This document shows positions 31,332 through 42,600 of a DNA stretch of 64,000 nt, piece by piece (the first letter of the stretch is position 1; each line of letters starts with the position of its first letter). The notes below the pieces were generated by a model. It searched no databases, had not been told where the DNA came from, and saw only the letters and a list, made by a program, of their open reading frames with translations. The DNA is from Yponomeuta sedellus (taxonomy: Eukaryota > Arthropoda > Insecta > Lepidoptera > Yponomeutidae), in assembly GCA_934045075.1 (NCBI GenBank), contig OW203747.1:6220357-6284356 (forward strand), written 5' to 3'. Position numbers and translations under genes: made by a program.

Positions 31332-32950
31332 ATGGTTTGTGACAAGTGTGAAAAGAAACTTGGCAAAGTAATCACTCCTGATCCGTGGAAGGCGGGCGCC
31401 AGAAACACCACTGAGGGTGGCGGTCGAAAAGTTGGAGAAAACAAGGCACTGACAGCGAAAAAGGCTAGATTTAACCCATACACTAACAAGTTCCAAGAGT
31501 GCAAGTAAGTACATACCGAGGACCTCTGTGGCGTAGCGGTAGCGCCTCTGCCTACCGTGCAAGAGGTCACGGGTTCGAATCCCGGCTGGGGACAAAAAAA
31601 AACTCCAGGTCTTGGATGTTTACATGTTTGTGACGTCGTTGTTTCTGGTTCCCATGACACAGGGTATCCTAGTGTGAGGCCAGAAGCAATGTATGTGCCT
31701 GTATGTAAATGTTATGTTATGTTATATGGCTTTATTAATAAAAACAATCACATCACACTAATTAATATTATAAATGCGAAAGTTTGTGTGTATGTTTGTT
31801 ACTACACATCTAAACGCCAGCCGTTTTTAATAAAATTTGTTAAGGAGTTATCTGACACACTGGATTAACACATAGGCTATTTTTAAAAACCCATTTAGAG
31901 GCTAAAAATTTCACCCATGCCGGGATTCGAACCCGCAACCTCTGGCTATCCGTGCCAGCGCTCTACCAATTGAGCCAATGGGCGACTCACGGCATCAGTG
32001 AAATAGGCTATGTTTTATTGCGGGAAAATATTTTTTACTGTTAATACACAATATATTTTCCCTAATAAACCATGGGTCACAGCTAGTTCCTTTTTTAACA
32101 CCGAATAATCGCTCAGTAAATAGTCTGATGGACATTACACAAGGAAAACATTAAATAAAATGCATCTAGAAGTGTTTTAGTGGGAATCGTGTTTTATAAA
32201 TAAGGCCGATAGTTTTTAGAAACTAACAGTTTCCATAATGCATATTAAAAGCATTTCTTTAATACTCCTCTTACTTCACTACAATTATTTTTTGTTCCAT
32301 AATTTTTTATCTGCGATCATTCATCAACCATAAGCAGCTGTGTTGTAGTGTCACGGATGATTGGTATGCATCTTCCAGTGAAGACTGCTATACATATATG
32401 TAGAGAGGCTAGTGTCGTTCTTCTAGCTCAAGTATGTTATGTCTCTTAATACACTTGGTGTGATGTGCCGATAAGAAGCTTGATGCTAAATCATTAGGGT
32501 GATGTAAGAGCTTGGTTTTATATTTTGCGGAAGCAGCCCTTATTTCTTCCTTGACTGTGTTCATCGTCATGTATTTATGTATTTCAGCTGTGGTCATGAA
32601 CCATGGCGCGTCCGATATTGATCGTAGGATTGTTTATTTTGTCAATGTCTGTATGATTTTTGTGCTATTACACAAAAGTTAAAACTTAAATAATATTTCT
32701 ATCTTGTGTCTTGTGTAATAATATTCATCAAAGGTGGACTCATTTGAATAGAAATTCACTTCTCAAATACTCAATAAGGCTACATCAGCATCTATACCAA
32801 TCTCTATCCTTTGCCCACAGAATCTGCCGCACAAAGGTGCACCAGGTGGGCTCCCACTACTGCCAAGCCTGTGCGTATAAGAAAGGCATCTGTGCCATGT
32901 GTGGCAAGAAAATACTGGATACCAAGAACTACCGGCAAAGTTCTACGTGA
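31332..32950 (+). CDS. CRIPT: CRIPT, cysteine-rich PDZ-binding protein
   Basis: Two exons, 31332-31504 and 32821-32950, joined in phase 2, encode 100 residues, close to the animal CRIPT length of about 101. The start MVCDKCEKKLGKVITPD, the Cys pairs (CDKC, CKIC, CQAC, CAMC) and the end KKILDTKNYRQSST are diagnostic. CRIPT is a small zinc-binding protein known from vertebrates to bind the third PDZ domain of PSD-95 through its C-terminus and to be part of the minor spliceosome. The C-terminal residues here (QSST) differ from the vertebrate QTSV, so PDZ binding may not be conserved. AATAAA lies at 32980. The single intron begins with a SINE 12 bp after the donor. Confidence 0.97.
31517..31720 (+). 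repeat. SINE family B (tRNA-Gly-like head) in the CRIPT intron
   Basis: tRNA-like head with A-box-like gtagcggtagcgcc and B-box ggttcgaatcccgg, then a conserved body ending ggccagaagcaatgtatgtg. The anticodon-loop region resembles a glycine tRNA. Starts 12 bp from the CRIPT 5' splice site. Confidence 0.85.
31735..32085 (+). repeat. Family F repeat interrupted by a SINE
   Basis: Related to 15105-15415. A minus-oriented tRNA-derived SINE (31883-32008) is inserted between acataggctat and aaataggctatg; the repeated ataggctat may be its target duplication. Confidence 0.7.
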
Positions 32951-33861
32951 CTACTGCAGCTTGGAAGTACCTTTAGTCTAATAAAGTCTATCTAGCATCG
33001 CCATCCGTTTGGATAAAGCCGCTGAGGTCTGACCAAATTTGACTGTGTTCACTCACTTCAGTCAGTCAATAGCATATGAGAGAGTGTGACAGGATTTGCT
33101 GACTCGCATCTAAATGGAAGTTCACAACAGTCCAGCTTTCAAATATGTCATTTTGTTCAATGTTTTCTGTCAAAGATCCTTATTTTTTTTAATGTTTGGC
33201 TTTGAGACACAATAGTCGAGCATTTTTGATGGGTAATCCAAGCTTTTTTATAATTAGAGATGGCAACGGTAAGTCTACTATCTTATGAACCAATTACTAT
33301 TAAGGGACTTTAACTGAATAATTATGTTAAAAAACTTCACAATTTGATTCTATGAGTTGGTCTCTCAATGCTGCGGATTGTGACCTCGATCTGGACTTAA
33401 TTGTCGCTGCATAGGCCACCTAGTGGAATTTAAGTATGGTTCTCTTTGTGATCTGGTTACTCCATGTAGCAGGCTAGAAACTCTCTTTCTCACAACTTGG
33501 CCTGTAAAGCACATTTATCCAAACATCATGTACCACTTATGTAGGTACTCTGAAGGTGAAATTACATATAATAAGTAGGTACCTAAAGTATTTGTACACT
33601 TCTGTATGTTTAAGTCAATTGTAAATATAAATTTGTTAATAAACTATATTAATGCTACACAACTGGTTTCCTTAAATCTGTCTAAATGTGGGTTCGTTTG
33701 GTTTGAAATAAATTTTCAATTAAAATTTTCGACATAAAATATTAATTGAGACTGATGATTAATTGAACAGTACGAGTCAAAATTCAGTGCTCAAAAAGTG
33801 TGCTGATTAAATCAAAGTTTCAGAAATGTATTTATTGAAAATATAGGTTTCGGCTCATAAA
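32951..33861. other. CRIPT 3' UTR and spacer
   Basis: Poly(A) signal at 32980. The rest has no supported feature up to the signal-peptide exon at 33862. Confidence 0.4.
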
Positions 33862-36800
33862 ATGCTATTTCTACTGACAACACAGCTTCTTATACCTTTA
33901 TCTTTGGTAAGAAAATTGTATTTCAATCCAGCTTATGCCTATTAAACGTGGGGGATAGATTAATGCACTGTAGTACAATGAGTAGGGATGACGATCGGCG
34001 TAAAACTACAGGCAGATGCGGCAAGCTGAAGATAGGGCGCTATGGCGCTCATTAGGGGAGGGCTATGTCCAGCAGTGGACTAGTACTGCCTGACGACGAC
34101 GAGTAGGTGCAATGACAAATGCACGATAGTGGCAATTTCATTTCATTGTTTCTAAGACCGCACAGCTAGGCGCCGATAGTAAAAAAAAATGCGTCAAACA
34201 AATGACCAGTCCTTTTATCTGTCATTGTGCCATTATGCACAATATAACAGAATTAAGTTCTGTCATTTGCACAGACAGAATTTAGTTCTGTCTTTATCGA
34301 AATCAACCCATGTATGTCCCCACTGCTGGAGCACGGGTCTCTTCATGCATCGGAGGAAATTTAGGCTATACTTACTCCACCACGGGGACCAAGTCCGGGT
34401 TGGTGGACTTTTGCAAGGCAGTGGCGGGCCTTATTGTCAGAAGTTATTAAGCCGCCCATAAGGCCTCTGAAATGGCTTAACGACTGCCATTACATGGCAG
34501 CCGGCACCAACGGCTTAACGTGCCTTGCGAAGCACGGATCATTATGCACAAACATAATTAAGGCCCTGCCTTCGTAAGGAACATTGTAAGGAAACCCTAG
34601 TGCTTGAAATGATAACATACCTCAGCGCTTGCTAAGTACGCACAAAGTACCAACAATGAGGCTAAGTTGTACTCTCAGGTACAACTAAGGACCTACGAAC
34701 CTGAAATGAATGATGAAATGAAATGAGCAACGAAAAACTGAACAAGTAGGTACCTAATTATAAACCCATTTAAAATTTTCAAATACATAGATATTGTCAT
34801 AGACCAAAAATACCTTTTTGGTCTATGATATTGTTATCTCTATATTAATCAGCTCTACCTACAGGTGGAGGTAACATATCAGCAGTAATAAGTAGTACGA
34901 GAAATTAATTTGCATCCTAATCCGATTGATGGTGAATTATGGGACCTCATAGTACCTAAGTGGTTACGTGCTAACAATAAACACTTTTCGCCCTCAGCAA
35001 TTGACGCCAATAAAGGAATCTTTATTGAAATTCTACTCTGACAATGAGGATAGGTCTTCGTCAATATCATCTGACACGTCTTCTACATCTTTGTCCTCGG
35101 AGGAAGACATTTCGACTGAGTTGACGCAGGCCGGTGTTGAAACGCCGAGCGACGTGCTAGCCCTTCTTGTCGTCGACGTAAGTAAGATATACATAACTAA
35201 CCTCACGCCTGTATCCCAGAGGGGTAGACAGATACCAGGGACTGCCACTTGCCACGATCCTGAAAGTTCACCTTCGCTGCATAAGCCGTTGCATGCACGC
35301 ACGCCGGTTCCGGGTACTTCCGGGTACGTTCCGGGTGTCGTAATTTTTTGGACAATCATTACAGTTTGTCAAAAAATTCAAGAAACCGGAAGAGAAACTT
35401 TATTATTGGTATTATCGAAAATTAAGACCATTTACTACCTTTGATTGAGCACAATACATCCTTTTAATGTAATGATGACTCTACTTATTATTTTTATAAT
35501 GCTTTTAAGTGCAAGAAATAATGTAACACAGACAAAAAGTCTGAGCGAAACCTTACTCTTTAGATTCTACACTTTTTTGACAAAGTATATGTGAATTGTC
35601 CAAAAAATTAAGACAAAATAGATTATTTCCTAAGTACAAAATATGTACGTAGAAAAAAATCTACCCGATAACCCTGCGTAGACGAAGTCGCGGGCAACAG
35701 CTAGTTTTCTATCTAAAGGGGTGCACTTTAAGGCGGGTCCTCAAGGAGCCATTGCCATACAAACGTAGCTTGATTTATACTTACAAATGAATTGCCGGAT
35801 TGAAATGAAAATTCGCTAATTCAACAAAAGTCGAGGTTTTATCGTGCTTAGAATTGGAATTAAACTTATCTACAATAAATTATAGCCATGAGTACAGTCT
35901 ATGGCCAGGTTTCCACAGTCTTAGTAGGTACCTACGCTCGGACCGAGTGCACCATCCGAGTAAATGAATGCTTCTGATTGGACGGGAAAACACCAAAATA
36001 GCCAATCAGAAGCATTAGTTTACTCGGATGGCGCACTCGGACCGAGCGCACCTGGCTTATGAAAAGTCTTACTTATGAGTCTATAAATTCTTTTTTATCC
36101 TGCTATTCTCAGTTGTAAGCTCGAACAAATCTCGTTTTGTGTCCTCTAAACGTATCGGCAAAGTTTAATTTCCTCTTAACGTATTGTCAAAGGAATCGCT
36201 CCTTGAGGAAGACTCTTAAATTGCGGAACTCATGACTTTTCTCTTTGTAAGCGCTTGCGCGCTTTGTGGAACCCCTTAAGAGAATTCGCCCCCAGCGGAG
36301 TCCCACTGCTCGAGGCTGAGTTTTAGATGTATCTACAACACAACAATAATACCAAATTCCAGAACAGCCGCTTCCCTCCCGGCAGACGGGGCAAACTATT
36401 GGAGCCGTACCAGACCCTGAGCCTTCTAGCGTCCTCCCAGCCCAACCAACGGCGAGTAGATGAGGCATCCGCTCTCAGCAAACTACGCAAAACCAATCAC
36501 GTGAAGAACAGACCAGTCAACCGCAAAGGGGACCCGAAGGAATTGCACCAAAAAGAAGCAAAACCCATTTCAAACTCTGAACGACCGAAGATTTTGCAGA
36601 GCGATCCGCTTGTGGAGGAACTCTTAAGCACGAAAAACGAAGGCCTGGCCATCCAGCCTTTTCCAGAAGTGAAGGTTCAGCCCCTAAGCCCTAAAGAAAG
36701 CGCTAAAGATGCAAAGCCATACGCGATAGACGCACCCGATGAAGACAATGAGAACGGCGATAAAGACAAAACTTACACGGTGAAGAAGCACCAGTTGTTA

Positions 36801-36995
36801 GCGCTGCGGAAGCGGTGGTCGAGGAAATGCGATAAAGCTGCGTACAAAGAGTGCACTAAAGCTTGCAAGCGTGCCATGAAGATAACGTGTTCGGATTATA
36901 AGTGTAAGCGCGGACTCAAGAAGGAGTTCAAGAGGGAATGCAAAAGAAATTGCAAGAGACGTTTCGTACAGAACGGTGGCGGTTGTGGCGGGTAA
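33862..36995 (+). CDS. Secreted cysteine-rich protein, cluster gene 1 (basic Cys-rich C-terminus)
   Basis: Exons 33862-33906, 34998-35177 and 36363-36995 join in phase 0 with good sites (gtaaga, gtaagt) and encode 285 residues. Exon 1 is a signal peptide (MLFLLTTQLLIPLSL). Exon 2 gives QLTPIKESLLKFYSD and then a Ser/Glu-rich acidic stretch. Exon 3 has a basic/Pro linker, an acidic patch (DAPDEDNENGDKD) and a C-terminal Lys/Arg-rich domain with about nine cysteines, containing C-x3-C-x7-C-x4-C (ECTKACKRAMKITCSDYKC) and later C-x3-C. The same spacing occurs in the C-terminal exons of the two genes downstream, with the same signal exon / phase-0 layout. Function unknown; secretion and disulphide bonding are inferred. 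Confidence 0.8.
33985..34110 (+). repeat. LINE ORF2 tail fragment
   Basis: The text gctcattaggggagggctatgtccagcagtggac is the familiar degenerate end of lepidopteran jockey-like retrotransposon ORF2 (encoding EAYVQQW-type residues) followed by acgacgacg. In intron 1 of cluster gene 1. Confidence 0.6.
34308..34700 (+). repeat. SINE family A joined to a reversed family C fragment
   Basis: 34308-34560 matches 44947-45180. 34570-34700 (ggaaaccctagtgcttg ... caatgaggctaagt) is the reverse of the family C body at 42470-42560. Confidence 0.7.
35205..35290 (+). repeat. SINE family D fragment
   Basis: The block cctgtatcccagaggggtag ... actgccacttgccacgatcc recurs reversed at 43555-43650. It extends the reading frame past the exon 2 donor, which is why a longer ORF appears there. 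Confidence 0.7.
35935..36052. mobile_element. Short foldback MITE
   Basis: Arms of about 47 bp (cgctcggaccgagtgcacc... / ...gcgcactcggaccgagcg) enclose a short loop. Each arm has a CCAAT/ATTGG motif. Intron 2 of cluster gene 1. Confidence 0.75.
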
Positions 36996-37559
36996 GGGCG
37001 TTTAATTAGAGCGTTAAATAAAAATATATGAAAAATACCAGGTCCTGGTGCCATTTTTGTTTACAATCTACAAGTTTTTACAATTACTTAATTCAGTTAC
37101 CTACTTAATTTCATAATTTCTGTTAGTTAATTCAGAAATTCTCAAACATTTTACAAGTGTACGAAATAGGTAGGTTATACACGCGTCAGCTTAAAGGTGC
37201 TTGAGTATTAATTGATAGTAATAATAATAAATTTCGATATGAAAATTCGAGTACCTACTTTCAAACACGGAAATCGAATTACGTAACTCATTAAAATTAA
37301 GGTTTTCGAGTGGAGAAGCCCATGAATGACAGGTAATAGTAGATTGTTAAACGAGGGTGGTTTGAATCAATTCCCGAGGAATTAAGACGCTCGAGCGCAG
37401 CGAGGGCGTCTATTAGTCCGAGTAGGAATTGATTCTTTTACCCGTGTTAAACACTCTACTTTTCGTTTCGAATATGAGGAAAAGAAAAACTCATTTTTAA
37501 TATTCAAATCTTAGCATAAAAGATTATTACCATTTTTTTTATTCTGTCACAAATACATA

Positions 37560-37778
37560 TAGTGCGTTCACATTAACTTGACGCGTGAGAGAATTGGTAA
37601 CAAGGACATAACATGTGAATTAGCTTTTGGACCTAATCGGAAGATGGTTAAACAAGCCCTCAATCCTTTTATTTTCCCCAAGTAATGGGAATGATTTCTT
37701 ATTTAACATGGTAACAGTAAACATCTCAGTGTTACCAATTCTCTCACGCGTCAAGTTAATGTGAACGCACAATAATTG
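37560..37778. mobile_element. MITE with about 40-bp terminal inverted repeats
   Basis: Starts gtgcgttcacattaacttga..gagaattggtaac and ends with the exact complement. About 215 bp, no coding frame. Confidence 0.8.
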
Positions 37779-38407
37779 TCGACTTTTTAAATTTTAAATA
37801 TGGAACTCACCGCGTAGGTAATTGTTGCGATTTATTCCGCTCAAAGAAGTTTGCGCAGCATTTTTTTTAATAAGTTTTTTTATACATAAAACTCTTCACA
37901 GCTGACAGAGTTCATTCCGGCCCTTAGGTGGGAAGTAATTTGAATGAGTTTTTCCTTCTCTAGGGAGGGAAGCAGCATTTTCCACCTAATAATCAGATCA
38001 AAACAACACTACTTTCCGAGTTTAAGAAATGAAAAATGCAATTTGTAGACCTTAGGTAAGTAACAATTGCTTGTCAGTGAAGCTGTGTTGCTTCGTAGTA
38101 AAACTTATATAATTTTATTTGTGAGTCCCATTATTATTAACAAAATGTTTACACGTGCGATTATAGAATCGATAAATATATTGATTGAAGACGATTTTTA
38201 AATAAAAATACAATAAAATACAGAAGTTGGTTTCTGCCCAACTGCATAACTGTTTGTTGGCTGGTGCTATTGGTTTTTCAAATTAAAGTATAGCTTATAT
38301 GCTGGTACATCAAATACTAAAACTAACCTCTTGTTCGTCCTACGCCTAAGGCTTGGGTTCGATCAATTACATGACATAATTGCCACGAATAAGAGGTCAG
38401 TGTTCGA

Positions 38408-38735
38408 AATCGACACTTGTATGTCCCTACTGCTGGGGCACGGGTTTCTTCCTGCATCGTAGAAAGGTTAGGCCATACTACAGCACGGGGGCCGAGTCCG
38501 GTTTGGTGGAGGATTGTAAGACAGTGGCGAGCCTTACTGTCAGAAGTTATAAAGCCGCCATGGCTTAACGACTAACATTACATGACAGCCGGCACTAACG
38601 GCTTAACGTGCCCGAAAAAATTTCACTAGCGGTAGTCACGGGCGGTGACCCATCCTGCACCTGACCGCACCCGTTGTTGCTTAACTCAGGTGATTGATTC
38701 CAATCACTCAGTTCGGCTAGGCCACGAACTCTTCT
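38408..38735 (+). repeat. SINE family A copy
   Basis: Near full length relative to 44947-45305, ending with gattccaatcactcagttcggctaggccac. The small ORF here lies inside the SINE. Confidence 0.8.
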
Positions 38736-38739
38736 AGGT

Positions 38740-39280
38740 AGGTAATAAATAATATTAATAAATAAATATTCATGGACATATTACACAGATCTCGTTAGCC
38801 GTTAGGTAAAAATACCTAAGTAATTACAAATATGCCAGCAATAATAACTTTACAGTCAATTGCATTGTTCACCAGTTTTATGTACCTACATACCTAAAGC
38901 CAATTTTACAACAGAAGATAAGAAACGTTTTTAAAGTAAAAACCTATTAGATTGTAAAAAACTACGAGAGACTATAAACCAGGGACCATAAGACCTGACA
39001 ATCTAAATACAATTTCTTAAACTTAAAATTTGTCTAAAAATGAAAGGATTACAGTCTTATTTTAGAAAGACACGCTGATTAAAATGTAAAAATTAACTAC
39101 GGATTAACTAAACTAAACTGACTCTTAAAGGTGCTTTAGAGCAGTTGTTCTCAACCTGTTAGTCATGAGGGACTACATTACTACATTAGCAAATAGAGCA
39201 ACAGGGTGGTTTAATAACATTTATTTAAACTAAAATTTAAAATAAATTTAACCTACAATTTAAAAAACATTTATTTGTTT
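38740..39280. other. Spacer, nothing recognised
   Basis: AT-rich between SINE copies. No coding signal. Confidence 0.35.
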
Positions 39281-39289
39281 ACATTTAGG

Positions 39290-39475
39290 TACCGTATATA
39301 GGTACATAATGTAACAGTTACATACAGACACGTACATTGCTTCTGGCCCCACACTAAGATACTCTGTGGCGTGGGAACCAGAAACAGCGACATCAAAAAC
39401 ATGTAAACATCCAAGACCTGGGGTTTTTTTTGTTCCCAGCCGGGGTTCGAAACCGGGATATCTCGCGTCGGTTGA
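39290..39475 (-). repeat. SINE family B, minus
   Basis: Reverse orientation of the 31517 copy (cttctggccccacactaaga ... cccagccggggttcgaaacc). Truncated at its tRNA-like 5' end. Confidence 0.8.
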
Positions 39476-39647
39476 GAACCACTGCTTTAAAGGAATCATA
39501 TTTTTATAAATCAGGCCGTTATTGTTGGTTGTTGGACGTTTACTTATTTTGGAATCTAGACCCGTGTGAAGCTAGGCATTCGGATCGCCTCTTGAAGTAG
39601 TTTTTCAGTGCAATGTATGTGGATGTGTATTCTGCTTAGAAACTACC

Positions 39648-42600
39648 ATGTTTGTTTTCGGTCTCGCCGTTGCGATCATACCTTTGGTAAGCATCTAACA
39701 TTTTGACAGTGTACCAGCCTAGCTGGTACGGAGTCCGATATCAACCAAATTTGACGGCCCCTGTGGCGCAGCGGTAGCGCATCTGCCTACCATGCAAGAG
39801 GTCCCGGGTTCGATCCCCGGCTGGGGACAAAAAACCCCAGGTCTGCGATGTTTACATGTTTGTAATTTCGTTATTTCTTGTTCCCACTACACAGGGTATC
39901 CTAGTGTGGGGCCAGAAGCAATGTATGTGCTTGTATGTAAATGTTATAATTATGTTAAGCCTTGTATGCCCCCATTGGTAATAAGGAGTACGACAACGCT
40001 AATCGCGCGATTTCAATGTCAAAAGTTGCGACTTTCCAGTACATTACAGTACATTCAGTTCATTAACAGTACACGTCTGTTGTTGCGTAATCTTAGTGAT
40101 AAATTCCAATCACTCGGTTCCACTGGGCCACGAGCGAGCGAGCTTCCACAGTTTCTTGAACGTTAATTTACAATGTTAATAAGTTACATACTTATTTAAG
40201 GTTTTAGAATATAGGTACATATATTAATGAAATTGGCGAGTTAGGTAGGTACTCTCAATAGTGTATGTAATACGTTAACATAACATTTATATACTGGCAC
40301 ATACACTGCTTCTGGCCTCACTCTAGGATACCCTGTGGCGTGGGAACCAGAAACAACGACATCACAATTACGTAAACATCCATGAGCTGGGGTTTTATTT
40401 TGTCCCCAGCCGGGATTCGAACCCGGGACCTCTCGTATGGTAGGCATATGCACTAACGCTGCGTCACAGAGGTCGCCGCCACCATGTAATATGTTGACTT
40501 CTTATATTTTATTATACTTTACTTTTAAGATTGGTAAACTCATATTTGTACCAATTTGACGAAGGTATTATTTAGGTGTCGTCGGATGACTTCTCCTGGC
40601 CTGAATTTGTTGGAGTAAGTGAAGAACTTTTATAATTGATATTTATTTTTGCACCACTTTTCACATTCTCATATTAGGTACAGTTGATAGCTGGTCAATC
40701 TTAACATTTATTTTGCAAAATTGTCCTTGACTTAACTGATTAGTGTAGACGTATCTTAAGGTTGATGATACTGGTATTGATACTCAGCAGTGTGCAGCGG
40801 TGGGCAGATGATGATGATTGTATAATACCAAAGTCGATAACAATCAACTGAACGGGTGAGAATGTTTTTCTCACTAGTTCAGTCACTGAACTATATTACC
40901 TGAGTGCTTAGTGCGAGTTTTTTAACTACTCGATCGCGTTAACGTAAACTCATATTTCTATGGCATCGAGGAAGCGCCACCTAGTGACAAGTATGGAAAT
41001 TAAAATTGCTGAGTGCGAGTTGTAATGGTTTACGTTGAGAAGTGAACATGTTTACCAGCCAAAACACGAATAAACGCGAGTGCAAGTTGTACTGTGACAG
41101 CGTTTTGCCAGTTCGAACGGTTAACTTACTCATAATCACTACTCAATGCCCGATTAACGCGGTAGTAAAGTTATTCGATTGGATCTGTCAAACTCGCATT
41201 GAGCACTCTGAACTAAATGCATCGCAGGAAGGTAAGGCCATAGGTACTCCAACACTGGGCCGGGGGGGGCCAATTCCGCGTTAGTGGAGGATTGGCGGGC
41301 CTTGCGGCTTAATGTACGATACTATAAAGTTTTGAATATTCTTTAATGTGCACCAGGAAAAATTAAACATACAATATATTACACTATTTTTATTTTTAAT
41401 GCACTAACCCGTGCTAAGGAACAAATTTAAAAAAACCCTGTACGTAATACAGAGAATATTGTAAAGAGGTTCGAAATTTCACTGATGTCGTGAGTCGCCC
41501 ATTGGCTCAATTGGTAGAGCGCTGGTACGGATAGCCAGAGGTTGCGGGTTCGAATCCCGGCATGGGTGAAATTTTTAGCCTCTAAATAGGTTTTTAAACA
41601 TACAATATTTACAACGATACAGTACAAAATTCACAGAGAACGAGTAAGCAACTTATGCTTTTTGAATTTTCCAGCACAACACACCCCACAGTTCGAAGAG
41701 AAGTATCCAGCAGTTTGCCCAATATCTGTCTGAGCTGAAGTCCAAAATCCATGACGAACCAATTGCCATCCAACAGCCCCACCGCGAGATAGAGCTCTTC
41801 AATGACGAAGGCAACGCTACCGCTCTCGGATTATTCCGGAGCCGTTTCTCAAGGTGTAACAAAGCTGGCTACTGGGCTTATATACTTACTTGTACGCCCA
41901 GGAACCAGTGCGGGGGTCAAAAGGAAATCACGTTCCTATATTACGTCAGCCGTTACTGTCATAATGTGTTCCCAGATAGCCTCTCAAAGAAGTCCGATGT
42001 CAACAAAGTCTTTGGGAGTTGCGAGAAATTGCTACTGGACCTGAAGGAGGTGATAAGCTCAGTTATAAAGGCATCAGTTTTTTGCCCTCACCAGGCTATC
42101 GTGACCTGGCTGGCAGTGATATTCAATAGATATGGCTGAAACTTTGTTGCTATTGTTTCTGCTTCTTCTTAGCGGGTCGGCAAACCATCGAAGATTTTTC
42201 AAACAGCGTAAGGGAGTCGCTGATTGCTGTCCAGGGTGCGCCAAACTTACTGGCTTAGTGAGTACGTCGTTCGGGGAGGCTCCTTTCTTGCACACGTCTT
42301 GCTGTGCTCCCAAGACAGACAGGTCCGGAAAAGTGCAGTAAAGTTCCCGCATATTTACACAATATGACTGCCAGGGACTCGTTTCATATACCTTTAAATA
42401 ATATTATTCCACTTCGATGTACATTGTATAGCCGAGTCTTCCTACTTAGTTAGGTAGACCTGAGATTTCCGCACTTAGCCTCATAGTTGGGCCATTGTAC
42501 GTGCCAAGCGCTGAGGTACGCTAACATCTCAGACACTAGGGTTTCCTTACGATGTTTTCCTTCACCGTCAGCGAGTAGTATTGCTACTATAATTTCACAA

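Noticed and set aside
41490..41575. tRNA-like cloverleaf
   Set aside because: It lacks T33 in the anticodon loop, has a T-stem mismatch, and carries the SINE tail found at many sites; a SINE head, not a tRNA gene.
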